From contig NZ_BMOP01000006.1 in assembly GCF_014647135.1 (NCBI RefSeq), positions 62,001-126,000 on the forward strand: a stretch of 64,000 nt of DNA. The letters run 5' to 3'. Source of the stretch: Shewanella xiamenensis. Its GTDB lineage: Bacteria; Pseudomonadota; Gammaproteobacteria; Enterobacterales; Shewanellaceae. The notes beneath the pieces are model-generated. The model was not told where the DNA came from and made no database searches. It saw only the letters and a list, made by a program, of their open reading frames with translations. Of the stretch, positions 15,279-24,463 are shown in pieces (the stretch's first letter is position 1; each line of letters begins with the position of its first letter). The translations under genes were made by a program, and so were the position numbers.

Positions 15279-18125
15279 TTAACGGTACGTCAGTGTCGTC
15301 GTATCCGTTAATTTATCATTATCTTTAACGGTTAATTCGACGGTATGCTCTCCGCGGCGCGCCAGACGCAGTACTACAGGACCATTGGCGCGGGTACCAT
15401 TATCAAACTTCCACTTATGCTGCTTAATAACCCCATCGGTGTCATAGCTAGTCGAAATAAACATATCGACCAGCCATAGATTGATGCGCTGAATTTGGGC
15501 AACGGGTGGTTTTTTCACGTTTTCAACTACTACAGTCACCATTTGCGAGCTGCTATGGCTTAAGCCGTCATTGTCCGTTACGGTTAACGTCACTAGGTAA
15601 TCACCACTTTGCGCATAAGTGTGTGATACCGCCTCTCCAATACCTTGACTATTATCGCCAAAGTCCCACTGAGTAGAAACGATTTGACCGTCGCTATCAA
15701 TGGCGGTTGACCTCAATTGCACACTCGCACCATTCACAACCTGAGTGAAGCTGGCTTCAGGGGCGACTTTTTCAGCTTTGAGCAAGAGTGAAATCACTAC
15801 AGGATCATGATCAGATGATCGATAAGCATCATTAGCGTACAAGTCTTGCACCTGCGCAGGGGTCTTAAACTCTTCGTTGTAATCTAACACACGTGGCTCG
15901 TCGGTATTGATATGCCACTCAGTCACATCTAGGACTTTATCCACTAACGCAGCATTCGCGAGCGCATGGTCTAACTGTCCCGATTCACCCGAGAATACAT
16001 AGGAATAAGGACTAGCTTTTTCAAGTTTGGCGAACAACTCACTAAAGCCAGCGTCAGCAAATGCCATCAGCGGGTCTTCCTTGGCGTAGGAGTTTAAGTC
16101 ACCAATCAGCAGTACACCTTGCTCAGGATACTGCGCGGCAATCCACTGCCCTGCCGCCGTTGCTGCGCGACTACGGGTAATATTGCAGTTGCCTTGGCCA
16201 TCGTTCATATCTGGATCGCCAGCACACTCACTGCCTTTAGATTTCAAGTGATTAACCGCAACCACTACACTCTCCTCACTGCCGTTTAGCGCGAAAGCTT
16301 GAGTCAACATAGGGCGGTTTTTGCTGTCGTCGAACAGCGGCTGCGCGGCGTCATCTAAGGGAGAGTTAGCGCTTGATAAAATACGCGCATCACCCTGAGG
16401 GCTCACTTTGTCACTGCGATAAATTAAACCGACGGTAATCGCATCCGTACCTATCGCACTTAAGCTGCTGCCATTGACCTTTGGAATAACATAGGCATAG
16501 CGATTTTCACCCACGGCGGCATTGAGGCCAGCCACGAGGTCGGCAATCGCCGAGTTGGCGCCAAAGCCATCGTTCTCGATTTCCATCAGACCAAACACAT
16601 CGGCACTGATCCCCACCATAGCGCTGACAATCTTCGCTTTTTGACGCTCAAACTCACTCAAGGTATTGGCACCACGCGCTGTCGGGAAACCACCGCCCTG
16701 TCCATCGCCATTAAAGTAGTTCAGTACGTTAAAGCTGGCGACTTTCAGGTTGCCGCCTTCGGCAAGCACTGGTGATTGTGGGCGAGGATTTTCCGCTACA
16801 AAATTAACGGGCTCAGTCGGCATAATGCGATAAAGATTAAAGCCATAGTGCATAACACCAGTAAGGCTCGTGGCTTTATCACCCACACGCACAGTGTTCG
16901 ATGCGCTTAAACCTGGCGCAGGGAAAATCACCGGATCAGGGTTCTGCGCCGTTAAGCCATCGTCGAGTAAAATACTGTCTTTGAGATTGGCCGCCGTGAC
17001 GGCTAAAGCATCGGCACCTGGCGCAGCGACTTGTGTCCCAATAAAGTGACGGCTGCTACCGAGTGAAATTTCACCATAGCGGCCCAAATTGTAGACTTCG
17101 TTCACGACCAAATCTTGGCTAAAGCGTACGCGCATGCCTTCAAAGGGTTCAAAGTCATCGCTCGAATTCACAGGCAAGGTCACCACGGCGGCTGTCGGTA
17201 AGGTTTGTCCTGCTGCACAAAGTTTATGATCGGCAACGGTAGTCAGTTCCGTTAAGCCTTGATATTCAGTGACTTTAGCCTTTAAGCGTACACGGTCGCC
17301 CGCCACGTAACCCGTAGGCGCATTACCGGTATAAACAAACACCCCTTCCGAGGTTTGTGGATCGTTATCGGCTTCGTTGTCGGCCATTTGCACGAAGATG
17401 CCCTTTAGGCCAGCTTCTTGATTACTCACCACTATGGCTTCAACCACTAAGGTTTGTCCGTTTAACGGACTGACATTGGTCGAACCTTGCAGAGCATGGA
17501 TAGGCGTTGAGGCTTCACCACAGGCTAATGAACTCGGTGGCGGCTCAACAGGATCGGTAGGTGTGCCTGCACTGAACTTACCCAAATCCGAGATATCGTC
17601 TTTGGCAAAACCTAACCATGTATTAAAGGTGACAGCATCATCAATAATAGGATCGGCGATTAACTGATCGGGATTGCGGCGTAGCGTGTTGTCCTGGGTC
17701 GATAAATCACCACTGCCCCATTCACTGCCTGGATCGACACCCACTTGGCCTAAGCTATCAATCACTTGGTCTTGATAGGTCAGCACAATGGCATCATCAC
17801 CATTGAAAAAACTCGCGCTGCTTTGTTGATTCGTCACCGCCAGAATATCGGCCGATGCGTCGTTATCAGCGACAACATAAGTTGCCCCTGCCGCTAAGGT
17901 GCCATTCAGGGTGATAGTCGTGCCCACATTTGTGCTGCCATTAAAATAGAAGCGCAATTGATACTGGCTTAAGTCGATGCTGTTGGCGGTTGGGTTGTAC
18001 AGCTCAATGGCTTTGTTATTGCCGCTGCCTTCAACATATTCAGAAATAATTAGATTATCGGCAGCATGAGCAACGCCACAGATGCTACTGATGGCTAACG
18101 CCAACAGCGTTTTGTTATTAAACAT
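15279..18125 (-). CDS. exeS: Extracellular nuclease, ExeS type
   Basis: 948-aa secreted protein. A signal peptide (MFNNKTLLALAISSICGVAH) is followed by a lamin-tail domain (about 22-135), an OB-fold nucleic-acid-binding region (about 210-330) and an endonuclease/exonuclease/phosphatase domain (about 455-790). The last shows LKVASFNVLNYFN, LMEIENDG, VNHLKSKG, IGDLNSY and SDHDPVV, the expected metal and catalytic motifs. Two PKD-like domains follow (about 795-948). It should degrade extracellular DNA, supplying phosphorus and affecting biofilms. The domain order and location match ExeS of S. oneidensis rather than ExeM. No C-terminal GlyGly-CTERM tail is present. Confidence 0.88.
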   Translation of the reverse strand: MFNNKTLLALAISSICGVAHAADNLIISEYVEGSGNNKAIELYNPTANSIDLSQYQLRFYFNGSTNVGTTITLNGTLAAGATYVVADNDASADILAVTNQQSSASFFNGDDAIVLTYQDQVIDSLGQVGVDPGSEWGSGDLSTQDNTLRRNPDQLIADPIIDDAVTFNTWLGFAKDDISDLGKFSAGTPTDPVEPPPSSLACGEASTPIHALQGSTNVSPLNGQTLVVEAIVVSNQEAGLKGIFVQMADNEADNDPQTSEGVFVYTGNAPTGYVAGDRVRLKAKVTEYQGLTELTTVADHKLCAAGQTLPTAAVVTLPVNSSDDFEPFEGMRVRFSQDLVVNEVYNLGRYGEISLGSSRHFIGTQVAAPGADALAVTAANLKDSILLDDGLTAQNPDPVIFPAPGLSASNTVRVGDKATSLTGVMHYGFNLYRIMPTEPVNFVAENPRPQSPVLAEGGNLKVASFNVLNYFNGDGQGGGFPTARGANTLSEFERQKAKIVSAMVGISADVFGLMEIENDGFGANSAIADLVAGLNAAVGENRYAYVIPKVNGSSLSAIGTDAITVGLIYRSDKVSPQGDARILSSANSPLDDAAQPLFDDSKNRPMLTQAFALNGSEESVVVAVNHLKSKGSECAGDPDMNDGQGNCNITRSRAATAAGQWIAAQYPEQGVLLIGDLNSYAKEDPLMAFADAGFSELFAKLEKASPYSYVFSGESGQLDHALANAALVDKVLDVTEWHINTDEPRVLDYNEEFKTPAQVQDLYANDAYRSSDHDPVVISLLLKAEKVAPEASFTQVVNGASVQLRSTAIDSDGQIVSTQWDFGDNSQGIGEAVSHTYAQSGDYLVTLTVTDNDGLSHSSSQMVTVVVENVKKPPVAQIQRINLWLVDMFISTSYDTDGVIKQHKWKFDNGTRANGPVVLRLARRGEHTVELTVKDNDKLTDTTTLTYR

Positions 18126-18237
18126 AATGACCCCTAAAAGTATCTTTTATATTGATATTTGAGTTTATGATTGACCATTTTACGAAGCATTCATCTTCGA
18201 AAACTGACGATACTATAGGAAATCAAGGTTACAAATT

Positions 18238-18258
18238 AGTTGCACACAAGTTGCAACT
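18238..18258. repeat. Inverted repeat upstream of exeS
   Basis: AGTTGCA and TGCAACT, seven-base arms separated by seven bases, about 115-135 nt upstream of the exeS start. It could be an operator, but no known regulator is matched. Confidence 0.35.
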
Positions 18259-18362
18259 TAAGGTGGATATTTAGGCGACGATTAAGTGGATTGGACTAGG
18301 AAAAATAGCTAAAGATGGCGAGCATGACTCACCATCTTGTTAACATCCATTACGGTTGCCCG

Positions 18363-18878
18363 TTATAGCGGTTGCAACTGCTCATCGAGTAGACTGACTA
18401 ACAACAACTCTCCCCGTTCGCTGACTCTGAACTCGCCGTATTTGGCTTGGCTGAAGTGGTCAGCTTGGCCCTCTTCAAAGAAAAAACTATTTGAGGCCAG
18501 CTTTACTCTATGATTACGCAGGCGAAAATCTACCGTGAGTTGTTCGGCGGCTTTGGGCTGGTCACGGTAAATACCGACAAAGTGCGCCACTTTTTGCGAA
18601 TCGAGCGTCAACAGCAGCTGCCCCTGCGTCATCCCCTCAGGCAACGCGGCGCGTACCTCCTGTGCAATAGCATACTCCAAGGCCATATAATCCCCCTGCA
18701 TAATCGAGCGAGGATCCACTGGCGCTAAGGCAAAACGCACCACTTTGCCATCTTGCAATAACTGCTCAAACTGGGCGATTCGCCAATTCACCATCGTCAG
18801 CAAGGCCACCACAGTAACTACAACCAATAATAGGACTCTTCGGTGGCTGTTCGCTAAATACAACATCGCCGTCCCCAT
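18363..18878 (-). CDS. GDYXXLXY domain membrane-anchored protein
   Basis: 171 aa. One N-terminal membrane segment (about residues 14-31, VLLLVVVTVVALLTMVNW) precedes an extracytoplasmic domain. The family signature GDYMALEY lies near residue 63. Function unknown. It is the third gene of a minus-strand set with DUF2157 and DUF4401 proteins; its start codon overlaps the DUF4401 stop by one base. This trio is a recurrent arrangement in bacteria, so the products probably form one membrane complex, but no activity is established. Confidence 0.85.
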   Translation of the reverse strand: MGTAMLYLANSHRRVLLLVVVTVVALLTMVNWRIAQFEQLLQDGKVVRFALAPVDPRSIMQGDYMALEYAIAQEVRAALPEGMTQGQLLLTLDSQKVAHFVGIYRDQPKAAEQLTVDFRLRNHRVKLASNSFFFEEGQADHFSQAKYGEFRVSERGELLLVSLLDEQLQPL

Positions 18879-20002
18879 TACACATGCTCCTCTAACTCAG
18901 CTTGTGCGTCTGAGATAGGAAAGTAACGCCACATCACTAATCTCGCGGCAAGCAATAACAATCCTAATCCCATCAAATACAGCGACTTAAGCATCAGCGT
19001 TGTCTCTAATGAATAATAATAACCACCAACAAATACCAACCCTGAGGCAATCCCCATTCCCTTCAACCAAGTCTCATTTGCATAGTGCCCCAACAAGATG
19101 AGCCACACAGCTGTCGATAAACCCTGCATGGGTAAAGACAGTGCAGTAACTAGCACTAGGCCTAAAAACGCATATAATGCACTGGGAGCGGTGAGTGAGA
19201 TTTGCCATTGGTTAAACAGACTAACGAGTAGGAAACCACAAAGAGTAAATACTACGAGTAAATGACTAACTGCCATTCCCGACTGCCAACCGGATATAAA
19301 TAACGCCTCAAAGATCCTATCCATACTGAAGACATGTATTAGTTGAATGGAGAGCAAAAGTGAAGCAGCACCATAGACCAACATCCTCGCCCGCTGATAG
19401 TGATATCCTGTGCGATGGATATTTAATAGCACCACACTCAGTAACGACACCAGCAAAGTCGGTGTTAAGTTGAGTAAATGCCACTCAGCCAACAGCCCCG
19501 TCAAACAGGCTAATAAACAGAATGCAAATACCCATTGAGCAACCTTGTGTTTTATCATGCCCCAAAGCAACAGAAACAAAGCGGCCATACTCAGATACCA
19601 AGCAAGATTAAAGGTATCGCCGAGCAAATCAAACAGTCCCCAAGCAAGGGCAAGCGTACCGCTTAAACATGAGGCAAAGGCAAATTGCTGTAAAAAGTGC
19701 TGTTGGCGCCCGCCCCAATACGCGGCGAGTCCTAAGCCTAAATAGATACAACCGATAAACAGAGCGGCTTCCCCTTCGAATCGCCCCCACACACTATCGA
19801 AAAGTGACGCCATAAAGCCCAATAAAAACCAGGCGGCAATCCAAGCTGCAAAGGCTTGCATCAACGCAATATACCAAGGTGCTTCATGGGATTGGGGTAG
19901 TTCTGGTGCGTTCACTTCGCCCTTTACATACAAACTATTCCAAATCGTTTGCGCCGCTGAAGCACCAGGATCTTGAGTCGAATCAGTGAGGGGGTTATTC
20001 AT
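18878..20002 (-). CDS. DUF4401 polytopic membrane protein
   Basis: 374 aa with about ten hydrophobic membrane segments starting near residue 45 (WYIALMQAFAAWIAAWFLLG). The short N-terminus is soluble. No charged transport motif or catalytic site is visible, and the function is unknown. It overlaps the upstream DUF2157 gene by 8 nt and the downstream GDYXXLXY gene by 1 nt, so the three are tightly coupled in translation. Confidence 0.82.
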   Translation of the reverse strand: MNNPLTDSTQDPGASAAQTIWNSLYVKGEVNAPELPQSHEAPWYIALMQAFAAWIAAWFLLGFMASLFDSVWGRFEGEAALFIGCIYLGLGLAAYWGGRQQHFLQQFAFASCLSGTLALAWGLFDLLGDTFNLAWYLSMAALFLLLWGMIKHKVAQWVFAFCLLACLTGLLAEWHLLNLTPTLLVSLLSVVLLNIHRTGYHYQRARMLVYGAASLLLSIQLIHVFSMDRIFEALFISGWQSGMAVSHLLVVFTLCGFLLVSLFNQWQISLTAPSALYAFLGLVLVTALSLPMQGLSTAVWLILLGHYANETWLKGMGIASGLVFVGGYYYSLETTLMLKSLYLMGLGLLLLAARLVMWRYFPISDAQAELEEHV

Positions 20003-21053
20003 GACTCAGCTCCTCTCCTACGAGGGATATTGGCGTCATTTCGGCGCTAAATTGCCGTTGTAATCGTATTAACACAGTACTCAAGCCGGTACTTGCCAAA
20101 ATAATATAAAGCCCAATCAATAAAAAGCCGCCTATAGGATCGCTATTCTTAAACAGCAGTTCGGTTAATAGCGCAGCACCCACAGCAATCAAACTAAAAC
20201 CGCCCAAAGCCAACGGATAAATCTGTAGTAATCTGTGCCTGAACCACCAGAATCCCAATAACAAATGAATAAAGTAACCAGCCCACACACCTACAAGTAG
20301 TGGCTTAGAATCACTGGGTTCAAAAATCATCCAACAGAGCAATAAGGTAAAACAGCCCATGGCCATAAGTGAACTCGCATACTGCATAAGTGGTGCATGC
20401 CAGCGATTGCTCTGGCTTTTTCCCATAAAAACAAAAACATAATAGATAGTCAGATTAATAGCCGCAAAGACAAATAACCAAATCTGTTCATCCAAAAGGT
20501 AGGATGCGGTATCAGCAAAGAGTCCAAGGCTTAAATTAACTAACCCGAGTAATAACAACCATAAGCCATCAAAACCTGCCACCCAAGCTAAGGGGATAAT
20601 GGCTAATGCCCACAACGCAAATAGCTGCCAAGGATCCGCTCCCGTTTGATAGGTCTGGCCCACCAAGGCTAAAAGTCCACCAATTAACATACTCACCACT
20701 AACAGTGCCACGTTTGCAAGCGTGGCACCAAAAAGATGATGATGGGCATCAACTTGCCTCAACATGCTGCGGTAATACAGCCAAACAAAGCACACAAGGC
20801 TAATCAATAGCGCGGCTTCAATCAGGGCAAATTTGCTTATTCTGTCTAGGGACTGCCAATTGTAAGCAAAAAAGAAAATAATCCCCGTCACTAGGCTTAA
20901 CGCCCCCGCCCACTGAAGCAAAAGGGATAATAACCGCTGCCAACTGAGAGAGTTGGGCGACACCAATACGCTGCGAAACAACTCATTTGCCTGCGCCCGA
21001 GTAATATGTCCTTGCTCCAGCCACTCATAAACTTGAGAAGTAAGATTGCGCAA
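19995..21053 (-). CDS. DUF2157 polytopic membrane protein
   Basis: 352 aa. A soluble N-terminus of about 35 residues with ITRAQANELF is followed by many membrane helices, the usual DUF2157 layout. Function unknown. It is first of the three-gene set. A divergent gene for a solute-binding protein starts 132 nt away, so the intergenic space holds both control regions; I see no strong promoter or operator there. Confidence 0.83.
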   Translation of the reverse strand: MRNLTSQVYEWLEQGHITRAQANELFRSVLVSPNSLSWQRLLSLLLQWAGALSLVTGIIFFFAYNWQSLDRISKFALIEAALLISLVCFVWLYYRSMLRQVDAHHHLFGATLANVALLVVSMLIGGLLALVGQTYQTGADPWQLFALWALAIIPLAWVAGFDGLWLLLLGLVNLSLGLFADTASYLLDEQIWLFVFAAINLTIYYVFVFMGKSQSNRWHAPLMQYASSLMAMGCFTLLLCWMIFEPSDSKPLLVGVWAGYFIHLLLGFWWFRHRLLQIYPLALGGFSLIAVGAALLTELLFKNSDPIGGFLLIGLYIILASTGLSTVLIRLQRQFSAEMTPISLVGEELSHE

Positions 21054-21185
21054 TATGAAACTTCCTTATTTTTGATACTGACTCACACAAAATACGCATT
21101 TAACCAACTTAAGTGCAATAATTAATTGTATTAACTTGTCTCTGTTAAAGATAAGCTTAAGACTTCACGATAAACAGGATAACTT

Positions 21186-22010
21186 ATGCGACTAGCTGTA
21201 TTACTGAATTTACTATTAGGCCTAGTGTTGAATTTATTCAGTGTTGCAACTGCAGGTCCCCTTTCTCCCGCTCAGACAAAACCCGTTATTCGTGTTGGGG
21301 GCTATCAATTTGCTCCCTATGTCAATTTACAGAGCGATGGCCGTTATACAGGCTTAACGCTTGATCTCATCAACGCCCTCAACCAAATTCAGCAAGAAAT
21401 CAGCTTTGAATTTGTCTCCACCAGCATAGAGCATAGATATAAAGCCTATGCTGCTGGAAGATTCGATATGATCATGTTTGAAAATCCACGCTGGGGATGG
21501 GAAAAACTTAATACAGCATTTATCCCCCTACATATCCATGATGGCGAAGTCTTTATCGCCTTGAAGGAAAAAGTAAAAGATCCTCAGTTTTTTGCTCTGT
21601 TCAAAGAGCGAACGCTAGCATTAGTTAAAGGCTACCACTATCGCTTTGCCAACTTCGAAACCGATCCTGCAGTGCTTGAAAAAAACTACAAGGTCGTTTT
21701 TGTAAACAGCAATAAAGCATCTATTGAAACCGTACTTCGAAAGCGCGCAGAAATTGCCCCAGTGACCATTTCCTACCTCAATTTTTACCTCGCTTCAAAT
21801 CCGCAAGATCAACAACTCTATGTATCAAATCAATGGGATCAACATTATTATCATGGCGTGTTAATCAATCCACATTCGAAACTACACCCAGATAAACTCA
21901 ACCTTTGGTTACAGCAATTGCAGCAAAACGGCAAACTCACAGAGCTCGTGCGCCAATATGGATTAGAGCTCGCCAGCGAACACAATAGTGCAGGACAAAT
22001 CACACACTAA
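21186..22010 (+). CDS. Periplasmic solute-binding protein, family 3
   Basis: 274 aa with a signal peptide (about residues 1-23, LLGLVLNLFSVATAG). The mature part has the family 3 pattern: IRVGGYQFAPYVN at the start, GRYTGLTLDLINALNQ in lobe 1, and a C-terminal LNLWLQQLQQNGKLTELVRQ resembling the usual ending of amino-acid-binding proteins. No permease or ATPase lies nearby, so it is an orphan: it may share a distant transporter or feed a sensor. Ligand unknown. Confidence 0.8.
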   Translation: MRLAVLLNLLLGLVLNLFSVATAGPLSPAQTKPVIRVGGYQFAPYVNLQSDGRYTGLTLDLINALNQIQQEISFEFVSTSIEHRYKAYAAGRFDMIMFENPRWGWEKLNTAFIPLHIHDGEVFIALKEKVKDPQFFALFKERTLALVKGYHYRFANFETDPAVLEKNYKVVFVNSNKASIETVLRKRAEIAPVTISYLNFYLASNPQDQQLYVSNQWDQHYYHGVLINPHSKLHPDKLNLWLQQLQQNGKLTELVRQYGLELASEHNSAGQITH

Positions 22011-22103
22011 GATGTATTGACAGCAATTTAGTGAGCACTATGGTGCCTAAAAGACAATATTTAATCTCGAGCCCTCGTGCGAACTCGATATTGATAAAAC
22101 GGA

Positions 22104-22490
22104 TTAGTGCAATGCTCCCAACAACGCAAATAATGATGCCAACAACAGGCTCAATGCCATGATATATAAACTAAACCTCTTCTCGGGTGGACCAAGTTTG
22201 GCGATATGACAATGCCAAATAGCAAAAATACCGTAATTTAAACCGATAAATAGTAATAAACTGTAGGCATACATACGAGGAACGACACCTAGCGCGCAAG
22301 CAAATAAGCAGAGGCTCGTTGTGATGAAAAAGCCCATTTGGCAATAGAATAAACTAAGTAACACTTGCTTATTCAATTGAGCAATATTGGCTCCCTGAAG
22401 CATGGCTATAATCTGTAATCTTCCTTGCGATAGGTAATAAATACAAATCATCAAGCTCAATAACGCCGCCACCAATATAGTTAACTGCAT
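22104..22490 (-). CDS. Small four-helix membrane protein, unknown function
   Basis: 128 aa with four likely membrane helices (about residues 2-20, 42-66, 73-92 and 106-125). The second and third loops contain CHIAKLGPPEKRF. I do not recognise a family. The start at 22490 is preceded by AGGAGGTG on the minus strand, a strong ribosome binding site that supports it as a real gene. It is transcribed alone, converging on the solute-binding protein gene. Confidence 0.65.
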   Translation of the reverse strand: MQLTILVAALLSLMICIYYLSQGRLQIIAMLQGANIAQLNKQVLLSLFYCQMGFFITTSLCLFACALGVVPRMYAYSLLLFIGLNYGIFAIWHCHIAKLGPPEKRFSLYIMALSLLLASLFALLGALH

Positions 22491-22635
22491 AATATTTCAC
22501 CTCCTCTGATGCTTTTCAAGAATTGAGAATAGTGCATCTGATTGCGTTAACTGTAAGACCAGCTTAAGCCTAGTTACATTTCGTAAGGGTATGAGATGGA
22601 TTTAAATCGAGTCAAAGGAATATTATTGAGAGACA

Positions 22636-22662
22636 AAAATAAAGGAGCCTTATGGCTCCTTT
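22636..22662 (-). terminator. Terminator of the S4/rraB pair
   Basis: Stem AAAGGAGCC/GGCTCCTTT with loop TTAT, followed by ATTTTTG on the minus strand, just after rraB. Confidence 0.85.
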
Positions 22663-22684
22663 ATCATTGATAATATGGCATAAA

Positions 22685-23071
22685 TCAGTGATGACAATGC
22701 TCATCATGAACGTGATCATCGTCCATAAACTCATCATCGCCGTCTTGGTGTTGCATCACACCCCAACCATCGGTCATGCCGCCAAACTCGGCCGCAAAAT
22801 CATTGAGAATGGTTTCTTGCTCAACCAAGTCATCGTAATCTGGCACCATGTTGATGCATACGATGATTTCCCACTTGCCTAGCTCATCATTCAAATTCAG
22901 CTCAACTTCACCTTCGAGATCCGAATTGGCTAATTCTTCAAGTGCAGTTTCAGCATCACGCTGATCATCAAAAACTAAAAAGAAATCAACATCGAGGGCT
23001 TTAGTAAGGTCAATTCCGGCTTCAGCCATTGCGGCCAGCATTTTGCCATTATCGTCGTCTGGAAATTGCAT
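22685..23071 (-). CDS. rraB: RraB-family regulator of ribonuclease E activity
   Basis: 128-aa very acidic protein. FPDDDNGKMLAAMAEAGIDL, DVDFFLVF, VCINMVPDYDDLVEQE and DGWGVMQ match the RraB family, whose E. coli member binds the C-terminal part of RNase E and lowers mRNA decay. The C-terminal tail is rich in Asp and His (DDHVHDEHCHH), which could bind metal. It lies 22 nt after a small S4-domain RNA-binding protein gene, so both are probably co-transcribed. Whether it acts on RNase E in this organism is inference from the family. Confidence 0.83.
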   Translation of the reverse strand: MQFPDDDNGKMLAAMAEAGIDLTKALDVDFFLVFDDQRDAETALEELANSDLEGEVELNLNDELGKWEIIVCINMVPDYDDLVEQETILNDFAAEFGGMTDGWGVMQHQDGDDEFMDDDHVHDEHCHH

Positions 23072-23093
23072 ATCCTACTCCACAGTATCAGGC

Positions 23094-23324
23094 TTATTCA
23101 GCCGCAATGATTTGAACCGATTCACCGTTAAAACTGACAATATCACCCGCAACGACTTTTTTACGTTTGCGGGTTTCTACTTCGCCATTGACGGTAACCA
23201 AACCTTCATCAATAACATGCTTCGCTTCGCCACCGGCATTCGACATACCTTGTACCTTTAATACTTTGTACAATTCAATAAAATCTTCGCCGGGATGCAA
23301 AACTAACTGATTAATTTGCGTCAC
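23094..23324 (-). CDS. Small S4-domain RNA-binding protein (YbcJ-like)
   Basis: 76 aa consisting of a single S4 domain: FIELYKVLKVQGMSNAGGEA, then VIDEGLVTVNGEVETRKRKK and VVAGDIVSFNG, the standard S4 signature. E. coli YbcJ is about the same length. It likely binds structured RNA or ribosomal particles; the target is unknown. It is upstream of and probably co-transcribed with rraB. Confidence 0.9.
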   Translation of the reverse strand: MTQINQLVLHPGEDFIELYKVLKVQGMSNAGGEAKHVIDEGLVTVNGEVETRKRKKVVAGDIVSFNGESVQIIAAE

Positions 23325-23394
23325 TTAAATACGCCTCAAAAAATAAACCTGCGGCATTATAGCAGCATGTCCATTGCGATGCAGATAATTTAAC

Positions 23395-23931
23395 TTATCT
23401 TTGCCTTTCATCGGCGAGCAGGCCATAGGCGCATTCATCTAGCCACTCATCGCCTATCTTAAAATGCTGCCTAAATACGCCTTCGAGTTGAAAACCACAT
23501 TTTTCCATCACTCGTGCCGAACCTATATTGTCTTTGGCGCAGTATCCGACGAATTTATGTATTGATAAGCTCAAACAGGCCCAATCGATGACAGCTTGCA
23601 AACTCTCAGTGGCATAGCCTTTGCCTTGTCCCGCGTGCGCCAGCAAATAACCGACCTCAGCACGTTGTTCCTCCACACTTTGGCAATGAAGACCGGTTAA
23701 ACCGATAAACTCGCAGGTATCAAGGGTTTCAATCACCAGCGTAAGCCAATTGCCAGAGGTATAGTCCCAGGTGACTGAGCGCTGCTCAAACTTTTGCCAG
23801 ATCACTTCGGGAGCTTCAGGAATACGCACGTAGCGATTGATGTCAGGATCTTGGTGTAATGCCAAAAAGTGTGGCCAATCCTGCTCTTGTAAACTGCGAA
23901 GTCTTAATCTGTCGGTATAGAGTTCAAGCAT
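23395..23931 (-). CDS. GNAT family N-acetyltransferase
   Basis: 178 aa. It has the RimJ/RimL-type pattern: TDRLRLRSLQEQDWPHFLAL at the N-terminus, EVGYLLAHAGQGKGYATES as the acetyl-CoA-binding loop (Q/RxxGxG/A as GQGKGY), and N-IGSARVMEKCGFQLEG near the C-terminus. The acceptor could be a protein N-terminus or a small molecule. I chose the ATG at 23931 because it follows GGGGAG at good distance; the longer frame starting at 23997 has no such site. Confidence 0.85.
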   Translation of the reverse strand: MLELYTDRLRLRSLQEQDWPHFLALHQDPDINRYVRIPEAPEVIWQKFEQRSVTWDYTSGNWLTLVIETLDTCEFIGLTGLHCQSVEEQRAEVGYLLAHAGQGKGYATESLQAVIDWACLSLSIHKFVGYCAKDNIGSARVMEKCGFQLEGVFRQHFKIGDEWLDECAYGLLADERQR

Positions 23932-23958
23932 AGCGGCTCCCCAATGAATGGACGAACT

Positions 23959-23986
23959 AAAAAAAATGGCAGCCAAACGCTGCCAT
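23959..23986 (-). terminator. Terminator of ppiC
   Basis: Stem ATGGCAGC/GCTGCCAT followed by eight T on the minus strand. It lies between ppiC and the acetyltransferase gene and should separate them. Confidence 0.88.
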
Positions 23987-24005
23987 TGTCTCGGCAAGAA
24001 GACGA

Positions 24006-24284
24006 TTAACCGCGGCTGGTGACTTCGAGTAAGTGGTAACCAAACTGGGTTTTAACTGGACCTTGAACCACGTTTAATGGCGCACTAAATACCACTTCAT
24101 CAAACTCACGCACCATCATGCCTGGGCCGAATGAACCTAATTCACCACCTTGAGCGCCCGATGGGCAGGAGGAATGCGCACGAGCGATTTGCGCAAAATC
24201 AGCACCGTCGAGGATCTGTTGTTTAAGTGCTTGGCACTGCTCTTCACTGCTGACTAACAAATGTCTTGCTGTAGCCTGAACCAT
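24006..24284 (-). CDS. ppiC: Cytoplasmic parvulin peptidyl-prolyl isomerase
   Basis: 92-aa single-domain parvulin, close to E. coli PpiC in length. It has ARHLLVSSEEQC, ADFAQIARAHSSCPSG, GGELGSFGPGMMVREFD and TQFGYHLLEV, covering the complete PPIase fold including the conserved Cys and His residues. It has no signal peptide, hence is cytoplasmic. The ATG at 24284 is preceded by AGGGAG; an upstream ATG would add a non-conserved 13-residue extension. Confidence 0.93.
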   Translation of the reverse strand: MVQATARHLLVSSEEQCQALKQQILDGADFAQIARAHSSCPSGAQGGELGSFGPGMMVREFDEVVFSAPLNVVQGPVKTQFGYHLLEVTSRG

Positions 24285-24411
24285 GATAAAACTCCCTGAA
24301 TAATGCTGAGACATTTGCCCCAAATATCATATGGTTCCCGTTTTTATGACTGAAAACGAGATGTGAATGTCGAGTATAAAAACATTATGTTTAATTAAAA
24401 AGCCTTAAACC

Positions 24412-24445
24412 GCACCGTTATCAATTTTGTTATCGATAACGGTGC
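24412..24445. repeat. Long hairpin after the DUF885 gene
   Basis: GCACCGTTATC and GATAACGGTGC form an 11-bp perfect stem with a 12-nt loop, about 20 nt after the DUF885 stop. No T run follows directly on either strand, so it may be an mRNA-stabilising 3' stem rather than a terminator. Confidence 0.5.
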
Positions 24446-24463
24446 TGCATAATCGACTCCGTG

